Shown: positions 58,799 to 64,000 of the stretch, piece by piece | Layout of the letters: every line of letters begins with the position of its first letter | Position numbering within the stretch: position 1 is the stretch's first letter | From: Ectothiorhodospira haloalkaliphila ATCC 51935 | GTDB lineage: Bacteria > Pseudomonadota > Gammaproteobacteria > Ectothiorhodospirales > Ectothiorhodospiraceae | DNA length: 64,000 nt | Assembly (NCBI RefSeq): GCF_000633935.1 | Contig: NZ_KK214998.1 | Location: forward strand, 1,412,411-1,476,410 | Direction: 5' to 3' | The notes under the pieces: model-generated | Seen by the model: the letters and a program-made list of their open reading frames with translations, nothing else | The model's database searches: none | Told to the model about the DNA's origin: nothing | Made by a program: the position numbers and the translations under genes

Positions 58799-58939
58799 GG
58801 TGGTGGTTCCCCTCATCGGGGCCGCATTCCTTGCGGCGGGACGCCGTGAATACATCCCTGTAGGCTTGGCCACCGCATCCCTGCGGTGAACACCCGCCTC
58901 CAGGAACCCGCCCCCGCTGAGGGGATTCGGCTATTGTGG
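58799..58939. repeat. MITE-like repeat, copy A
   Basis: A block of about 140 bp nearly identical to 61390-61531. Inverted ends (cccctcatcgggg and ccccgctgaggggat) and two inner palindromes (gccgcattccttgcggc; accgcatccctgcggt) suggest a non-autonomous mobile element. No coding region is plausible inside it. With the REPs that follow, it fills the 341-base gap 58772-59112. Confidence 0.7.
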
Positions 58940-59000
58940 CTTCGTTCGGGGTGCCTGGTCTTCCTGCGTGATACTTTCCGGAAGTCCGTGGGGTCGTTCT

Positions 59001-59097
59001 TCGCGGCCGGGGGCCGCTCCCACGAGGGTTCCACCTTTGGCTGCAAGCCTCCTGTTCCTGTGGGAGTATGTTTGTGGGAGCGGGCCTTGCCCGCGAT
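59001..59097. repeat. Inverted pair of REP sequences
   Basis: A minus-oriented copy (tcgcggccgggggccgctccca, 59001-59022) and a plus-oriented copy (tgtgggagcgggccttgcccgcga, 59073-59096) of the Pseudomonas-type REP hairpin lie about 50 bases apart, with a partial copy (cctgtgggagtatgt) between. This is a BIME-like arrangement between cobJ and the convergent cobK. Confidence 0.75.
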
Positions 59098-59112
59098 TGA
59101 GGCGCCCGTGCC

Positions 59113-59880
59113 TTAGCGCCCTGCGCTGAACTGATGCAGCAATGCCAGTGCTGCCTGCGGAGTCGCTGTCTCGTGGTTGGCCCTGGGCAGGAGGGGACGT
59201 TCCACCATGATCACTTCCACGCCACATTGGCGGGCGGCCTGCAGTTTGGCCTGGGTGGCTTCCCCGCCGGAGTTCTTGGTGACCAGGGTGTCGATGTGGT
59301 GTTCCCTCAGCAGTGTCAGCTCATCTTCCAACTGGAAGGGGCCGCGTTGGGTGAGGCACAGGCAGTGGGGCGGGCGGGTTTCGGGGAGTTCGACGCTGCG
59401 GGTGATGTAGTGGTGCTGGGGGGCCTGGCAGAAGGCGGCCAGTTCCAGTTGGCCGATGGTGAGCAGTACCCGTTTGGGGGTGTCGCCCAGGGCCTGGGCG
59501 GCGGCGGCCATGTGGGGCACGCTGCGCCAGTGATCTTCGGGCTCGGGAGTCCATGCAGGGCGGCGCAGGGCCAGGAGTTTGCAACCGGCTTGATCCGCTG
59601 CGGCGGCTGCGTTGGCGGAGATCCGGGCTGCGAAGGGGTGGGTGGCGTCGATAATGATGTGGGTGCCTTCGGCGCGAATCCATTCCACCAGGCCGGGTAC
59701 GCCTCCGAAGCCGCCGGTGCGACAGCGCAGGTCGGGCAGGCGGGGGTTGCTCGTGCGGCCTGCGACGGAGTAGACCGGGTCGTAGCGCGCGTCGTCTTCC
59801 AGGGCCCTGGCCAGTTCCATGGCTTCGCCGGTGCCACCGAGGATGAGGAGTTTGAGGGGGTGTCGGGTGTCTTCAGGCAT
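59113..59880 (-). CDS. cobK: Precorrin-6A reductase
   Basis: A 255-residue NADPH-dependent reductase (CobK/CbiJ). The start LKLLILGGTGEAMELARALED has the nucleotide-binding loop; IIIDATHPFAARISANAAAAADQ, PKRVLLTIGQLEL and TLVTKNSGGEATQAKLQAAR are characteristic. It is on the opposite strand from its pathway neighbours cobJ and cobL. The 163-base divergent gap to cobL holds a partial G-rich repeat (near 59959) and nothing else notable. Confidence 0.93.
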   Translation of the reverse strand: MPEDTRHPLKLLILGGTGEAMELARALEDDARYDPVYSVAGRTSNPRLPDLRCRTGGFGGVPGLVEWIRAEGTHIIIDATHPFAARISANAAAAADQAGCKLLALRRPAWTPEPEDHWRSVPHMAAAAQALGDTPKRVLLTIGQLELAAFCQAPQHHYITRSVELPETRPPHCLCLTQRGPFQLEDELTLLREHHIDTLVTKNSGGEATQAKLQAARQCGVEVIMVERPLLPRANHETATPQAALALLHQFSAGR

Positions 59881-60043
59881 GGGAGGGGGAGGTTTCAGGG
59901 GACGGCCGATGATGGCTCATCACCTTACTGGACATGGCCTTGGTGTTCCATGATCAGTGGGGTTGGGGTGAGGGTGGGAGGGGCCGGCAGGGATCCCAAT
60001 TTATGGCACACTTACAGGAATCACTTCCCCCACTGCATCGCAC

Positions 60044-61330
60044 ATGACGGATTCCCCTCTGACCCAACCTTTCTCATCCCGCCCATGGCTGCACTTGATC
60101 GGCCTGGGAGAGGAGGGCATTGATGGTTTGACCCCTGCCGCCCAGGTCCTGGTGCGTTCCGCCGAGCTTGTGGTGGGTGGCCGGCGCCATCTGGAGTTGG
60201 CTTCTTCGTTGATTCAGGGCCGGGCGCTGCCCTGGGCATCGCCCCTGTCGGATACGCTGCCTGAGCTCATGGCCCATCGAGGGCGCCTGGTGGTGGTGCT
60301 GGCCTCGGGAGATCCCTTTTTCTTTGGTGTGGGCAGCACCTTGCGTCCGCATCTGGAGCCGAGCGAGTGGCGGTGTCTGCCGCATCCTTCCAGTGTGGCG
60401 CTGGCAGCGTCCCGCCTGGGTTGGTCGCAGCAGGACTGTGCGGTGATCTCCCTGACGGGGCGGCCCCTGGAGAGCCTGCGTCCGGCATTGCAGCCGGGTG
60501 GCCAGGTGTTCGTGCTCAGTGCCGATGCAAACACGCCATCCCAGGTGGCCCGGGCGCTGGTGGATTGGGGCTTCGGGGAAAGCATCGTGACCGTGCTGGA
60601 GGCCCTGGATGGTCCTCGAGAACGTCGGCGATCGTCGGTGGCCCATTGCTTCGATCTGGGTGACGTCAATCCGTTGAACCTTCTGGCCATTCAGGTGGTG
60701 GCGGGGCCGGAGGCCCGGGTGTTGCCGCGGTCACCGGGTTTGCCCGATGACTGGTTTGAGCACGATGGTCAGATCACCAAGCGTGAGGTGCGGGCCGTGA
60801 CCCTTTCCAGCCTGCGGCCCAGGGTGGGTGAGATGCTCTGGGATGTGGGGTGTGGCTCGGGGTCGGTGTCCATTGAATGGCTTTTGGCGCATCCCTCCAC
60901 CCAGGCCATTGCGCTGGAGAGTCATGAGGATCGTGCGGCCCGTGCTGCCCGCAATGCGGCATCGCTGGGGGTGCCTCGCCTGGAGTTGAAGGTGGGGCGG
61001 GCTCCGGCCGTGCTGGAGGGTTTGCCGCCGCCGGATGCCGTCTTTCTGGGTGGAGGGGCGCGGGACCCGGAGGTGATCGAGCGTTGCTGGGAGGCATTGC
61101 GGCCTGGTGGACGCTTGGTGGCCAATGTGGTGGTGCTGGAGACGGAGCAGGTGATTCAGGCCGCGTGGCAGCGACTGGGTGGTAGTCTCACGCGACTCTC
61201 CGTGGAGCGTCTGGACAAGGTGGGTGGGCTGCATGCCTTCCGGCCGGCCATGTCGGTGGTGCAATGGGTGGTGGACAAGCCGGTTTCGCGTGCCGCCCCC
61301 GGCCGCGAAGAGTATGCCTCGTCACCTTGA
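60044..61330 (+). CDS. cobL: Precorrin-6Y C5,15-methyltransferase (CbiE-CbiT fusion)
   Basis: A 428-residue two-domain enzyme. The N-terminal CbiE part (WLHLIGLGEEGIDGLTPAAQVLV, VVLASGDPFFFGVG) methylates C-5; the C-terminal CbiT part (about residue 240 on, LWDVGCGSGSVSIEWLLAHP) methylates C-15 and decarboxylates. The fusion is the CobL arrangement. The last 15 residues (PVSRAAPGREEYASSP) are unlike the family and end near a REP sequence. Confidence 0.94.
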   Translation: MTDSPLTQPFSSRPWLHLIGLGEEGIDGLTPAAQVLVRSAELVVGGRRHLELASSLIQGRALPWASPLSDTLPELMAHRGRLVVVLASGDPFFFGVGSTLRPHLEPSEWRCLPHPSSVALAASRLGWSQQDCAVISLTGRPLESLRPALQPGGQVFVLSADANTPSQVARALVDWGFGESIVTVLEALDGPRERRRSSVAHCFDLGDVNPLNLLAIQVVAGPEARVLPRSPGLPDDWFEHDGQITKREVRAVTLSSLRPRVGEMLWDVGCGSGSVSIEWLLAHPSTQAIALESHEDRAARAARNAASLGVPRLELKVGRAPAVLEGLPPPDAVFLGGGARDPEVIERCWEALRPGGRLVANVVVLETEQVIQAAWQRLGGSLTRLSVERLDKVGGLHAFRPAMSVVQWVVDKPVSRAAPGREEYASSP

Positions 61331-61342
61331 TCCGGGTGTCTT

Positions 61343-61367
61343 TGTGGGAGCGGGCCTCGCCCGCGAA
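61343..61367 (+). repeat. REP sequence downstream of cobL
   Basis: tgtgggagcgggcctcgcccgcga is a third copy of the REP hairpin, 12 bases after the cobL stop and just before MITE-like copy B. Confidence 0.75.
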
Positions 61368-61389
61368 AGGTGTGCCCGGGATCTGTCTT

Positions 61390-61531
61390 GGTGGTGGATC
61401 CCCTCACCGGGGGCCGCATTCCTTGCGGCGGGACGCCGTGAATACGGCCCTGTAGGCTTGATCGCCGCCTCCTTGCGGTGAACACCCGCCTCCAGGAACC
61501 CGGCCCCGCTGAGGGGATTCGGCTGTTGTGG
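61390..61531. repeat. MITE-like repeat, copy B
   Basis: Matches copy A over its length with scattered differences, e.g. gccgcattccttgcggcg and ccgcctccttgcggtgaac. The orientation is the same as copy A. It lies between cobL and cobM and, with the REP, fills the 272-base gap. Confidence 0.7.
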
Positions 61532-61602
61532 CGCTGATCTTGTATCGTGTGCTGTTCGGCCGACTGTTTTTCGTTCTTTCCGGACCTTCACAGGATTAAC
61601 AC

Positions 61603-62367
61603 ATGACTGTTCATTTCATCGGCGCCGGGCCCGGTGCCGCCGACCTGATCACCTTGCGTGCGGCGCGTTTGCTGGGCGAGTGCCCGGTGTGTCTGTATGC
61701 GGGGTCCATCGTCCCCCGGGAGGTGCTGGAGCATTGTCCGGCGGGGGCGCGTCTGGTGGATACCGCGCCGCTGGATCTGGATGCCATCGAGGCGGAGTAT
61801 GTGCGTGCCTTCGAGGCGGGGGAGGATGTGGCGCGGCTGCATTCCGGTGATCTCTCGGTGTATAGCGCCGTGGCGGAGCAGATGCGGCGTCTCGAGCGTC
61901 TGGGCATTCCGTACACCCTCACCCCCGGTGTGCCGGCCTTTGGTGCGGCGGCTGCCGTGCTGGGTCGGGAGTTGACGGTGCCGGAGGTGAGCCAGAGCCT
62001 GGTGATCACCCGGGTGTCGGGGCGGGCCTCGAAGATGCCGCCGGATGAGACCCTGGAGAACTTTGCCCGCACCAAGGCCACGCTGGCGATTCATCTGGCG
62101 ATTCATCGTCTGGAGGAGGTGGTGGAGCGCCTGGAACCGTTTTATGGGGCGGATTGTCCGGCAGCGGTGGTGGCGCGCGCCACCTGGCCGGACCAGGTGG
62201 TGGTGCGTGGCACCCTGGGGGATCTGGTGGAGATGATGCGGGCCTCGCCGGTGGAGCGCACGGGGTTGATCCTGGTGGGGCATGCCCTGGGGAGTCGGGA
62301 TTTTCGGGAGAGCGCCCTTTATGATCCGGGCTATCGACGCCGCTATCGGTCCGGGGGTGGGGCGTAG
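61603..62367 (+). CDS. cobM: Precorrin-4 C11-methyltransferase
   Basis: A 254-residue SAM-dependent methyltransferase (CobM/CbiF). Features: [86 protein letters not shown] and the late [11 protein letters not shown]-like ending ([11 protein letters not shown]). It is separated from cobL by a REP and a MITE-like repeat and is convergent with cbiD; the gap holds a G-rich repeat (62371-62395). Confidence 0.95.
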   Translation: MTVHFIGAGPGAADLITLRAARLLGECPVCLYAGSIVPREVLEHCPAGARLVDTAPLDLDAIEAEYVRAFEAGEDVARLHSGDLSVYSAVAEQMRRLERLGIPYTLTPGVPAFGAAAAVLGRELTVPEVSQSLVITRVSGRASKMPPDETLENFARTKATLAIHLAIHRLEEVVERLEPFYGADCPAAVVARATWPDQVVVRGTLGDLVEMMRASPVERTGLILVGHALGSRDFRESALYDPGYRRRYRSGGGA

Positions 62368-62396
62368 GCTGGCGGGAGAGGGGTTGGGGTGAGGGC

Positions 62397-63509
62397 CTAC
62401 GGGGCTGAGGTGGCCTCGCCCACCAGATGACCGGAGCGGTCAAACACCAGGATCTCCAACTGGCTCTGCTGGGGGTCGATCAGATGTAGCGCAAAATGCA
62501 GCGCTGCCCGGGCTACGGCGTCGCCGATGGGAACGTCGGCGGCCCGGGCATGGTCGAACGCTTCAGCCACGGTGTTGGACTGACGAATCCTCTCCTGACA
62601 GGTTTCGTCCGCCCCTGCGGTGGCCGCCAGATCCGCCAATTGCCCCAGGTCCGCCTGGCCACGTCGGGAGTGTACATCCATGAAACCCTGGGACAGCTTC
62701 GTGATCTTGGCCATGCCGCCGGCCACCGTGATGCGTGGTACGGGATGAGTGCGCAGGTATTTGAGCATGCCGCCGATGAAGTCCCCCATGTCGATGAGTG
62801 CCTCTTCGGGCAGTCCGTGATGGGCCTGCACGGCCTTCTCGGAGGTGCGCCCGGTGGAACCAGCCACGTGGGGCAGCCCAGCGGCCCGGGCCACGTCGAT
62901 GCCCCGCTGGATGGAATGGATCCAGGCCGAACAGGAGAAGGGGATCACCACGCCCGTGGTACCCAGGATGGACAGCCCGCCGACGATGCCGAGGCGGGGA
63001 TTGAGGGTCTCGATGGCAATTTCTGCCCCCCGCGGGACAGATATTTCCACTTCAACGTCGCCGGGCACGTTAAACTGTGCGGCTATCTCGCCCACGGCCT
63101 GCTGAATCATGGCCCGGGGCGATGGATTGATGGCGGGTTCGCCCGCCGGGATGGGCAGGCCCGCACGGGTGACCATGCCCACCCCTTCGCCGGCGGCAAA
63201 TGTGACGCCGCTTCCCGGTGCGCCCAGGCGTACCTTGGCCCGGATCAGGGCGCCATGGGTGACATCCGGGTCATCCCCGGCGTCCTTGATGATGCCCGCC
63301 ATGGCGGTGCCATCCCCCTGTTCCTGCACCGCCAGGGAGAATGCCGGGGTGCGGTTCTTGGGCAGGGTCACCTGGACGGGGTCCGGGAAATGGCCGCTCA
63401 TCAGGGCCGTGAAGGCCGCCTTGGTGGCCGCGGTGGCACAGGCCCCCGTGGTCCAGCCGCGTCGGAGGGCTGTACCCTGTTCAGGGGGCGTAGGGGTCTG
63501 CTCGGACAT
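62397..63509 (-). CDS. cbiD: Cobalt-precorrin-5B C1-methyltransferase
   Basis: A 370-residue enzyme specific to the oxygen-independent corrin pathway. It begins LRRGWTTGACATAATKAAFTAL and has VTFAAGEGVGMVTRAGLPIPAGEPAINPSPR and SVPRGAEIAIETLNPRLGIVGGLSILGTTG. The ATG at 63509 is preferred; upstream codons run into the cobA promoter. Its presence with the CobH-M set argues for the anaerobic route. It is divergent from cobA, 20 bases away. Confidence 0.95.
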   Translation of the reverse strand: MSEQTPTPPEQGTALRRGWTTGACATAATKAAFTALMSGHFPDPVQVTLPKNRTPAFSLAVQEQGDGTAMAGIIKDAGDDPDVTHGALIRAKVRLGAPGSGVTFAAGEGVGMVTRAGLPIPAGEPAINPSPRAMIQQAVGEIAAQFNVPGDVEVEISVPRGAEIAIETLNPRLGIVGGLSILGTTGVVIPFSCSAWIHSIQRGIDVARAAGLPHVAGSTGRTSEKAVQAHHGLPEEALIDMGDFIGGMLKYLRTHPVPRITVAGGMAKITKLSQGFMDVHSRRGQADLGQLADLAATAGADETCQERIRQSNTVAEAFDHARAADVPIGDAVARAALHFALHLIDPQQSQLEILVFDRSGHLVGEATSAP

Positions 63510-63529
63510 AGCACGGAGTATACTGATCG

Positions 63530-64000
63530 ATGAATTCACTGTCCCGGACAAGCCATCCCGTCATGGGTACGGCGCTGGATACACTGGACGCCCTGATCCC
63601 GGGGCTGCCGCGCATGCGCCCGGGCGAGGTGTGGATCGTGGGTGCCGGGCCGGGCGACCCGGGGCTGCTGACCCTGCATGCGCTCTCGGCCCTGTTGCAG
63701 GCGGATGTGCTGGTGCACGATGCCCTGATCGACCCCAGAACCCTGGCCATGGTGCGCCCCGACGCGGTACGCATCTTTGCCGGCAAGCGTGGCGGCAAAC
63801 CCTCCACTCATCAGGACGACATCACGGCCACCCTGGTGGATCAGGCTGGGCGCGGTTTTCGCGTGGTGCGCCTCAAGGGAGGCGACCCCTTCATGTTCGG
63901 TCGGGGTGGGGAGGAAGTGGCTGCGCTGCTGGAGGAGGGGATTCCCAATCGCGTGATTCCCGGCCTCACTTCGGGTCTGGCGGGATTGAGTGCGGTGGGC
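63530..64000 (+). CDS. cobA: Uroporphyrinogen-III C-methyltransferase, 5' part (cut by window end)
   Basis: The first 157 residues of SUMT, which makes precorrin-2. After about 33 extra residues the family start EVWIVGAGPGDPGLLTLHALSALLQADVLVHDALI is followed by GKRGGKPSTHQDDI, VRLKGGDPFMFGRGGEEV and PGLTSGLAG. No CysG-type dehydrogenase domain precedes it. The ATG is at 63530, 20 bases from the divergent cbiD start. Confidence 0.95.
   Translation, partial: MNSLSRTSHPVMGTALDTLDALIPGLPRMRPGEVWIVGAGPGDPGLLTLHALSALLQADVLVHDALIDPRTLAMVRPDAVRIFAGKRGGKPSTHQDDITATLVDQAGRGFRVVRLKGGDPFMFGRGGEEVAALLEEGIPNRVIPGLTSGLAGLSAVG

Noticed and set aside
58813-59116. Short open frames on both strands in the cobJ-cobK gap
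   Set aside because: They lie within the MITE-like and REP repeats and have no conserved protein features.

Overview
The window looks like the chromosomal origin region of a phototrophic gammaproteobacterium, most likely a purple sulfur bacterium of the Ectothiorhodospira type. The evidence is the gammaproteobacterial order gyrB-recF-dnaN-dnaA-rpmH-rnpA-yidD-yidC-mnmE, a bacteriochlorophyll antenna operon (LH2-type alpha and beta subunits) behind a PpsR/CrtJ-type double operator, and a corrin-ring pathway using the oxygen-independent enzyme CbiD. The assignment rests on gene content and recalled families; no search was run.

Layout. Positions 1-4,060 (minus strand) hold the 5' part of xthA, oligopeptidase A (prlC), a membrane GIDE/EF-hand protein and lemA. 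Positions 4,189-10,811 (minus) hold gyrB, recF, dnaN and dnaA, with two perfect parS sites and DnaA boxes. Positions 11,012-15,083 (plus) hold rpmH, rnpA, yidD, yidC and mnmE. Synteny then breaks: instead of mnmG-rsmG-parAB there is an AT-richer two-gene island encoding a RloA-type ATPase and a RloB TOPRIM-like protein (probable anti-phage defence), then the helicase gene hrpB. Positions 20,536-35,820 carry one long type VI secretion operon (tssJ-K-L-M-A-B-C-hcp-F-G-vgrG) with no tssE, tssH/clpV, PAAR or effector gene visible.

Positions 36,182-52,263 are a mosaic of metabolic and conserved genes: a phasin, a TSUP permease, a DUF1028 protein, a CBS/nucleotidyltransferase protein, a nucleotide-kinase-like protein coupled to an orphan F1 epsilon subunit, an aspartoacylase-like hydrolase, DinB/DUF3775/DUF2288/thioredoxin genes, a PepSY-two-component operon, a phosphodiesterase, an Old Yellow Enzyme, a rubredoxin reductase and a membrane alpha/beta-hydrolase. 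Positions 52,506-52,909 encode the antenna pair, followed by a convergent 1,084-residue hybrid kinase/diguanylate cyclase. Positions 56,653-64,000 form a corrin biosynthesis cluster (cobH, I, J, K, L, M, cbiD, cobA) interrupted by REP sequences and two copies of a roughly 140-bp MITE-like repeat.

The most notable observations are: a tandem TGT-N12-ACA operator (two sites exactly 8 bp apart) overlapping the antenna promoter; an antenna operon with alpha before beta and no reaction-centre genes; the RloA/RloB island directly after the mnmE 3' end, a known integration target; a parS site encoded within the RecF C-terminus; DnaA-box pairs beside AT-rich DNA at about 20.1 and 36.0 kb; and dispersed palindromic repeats. 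No tRNA, rRNA, CRISPR array, transposase or integrase was seen.
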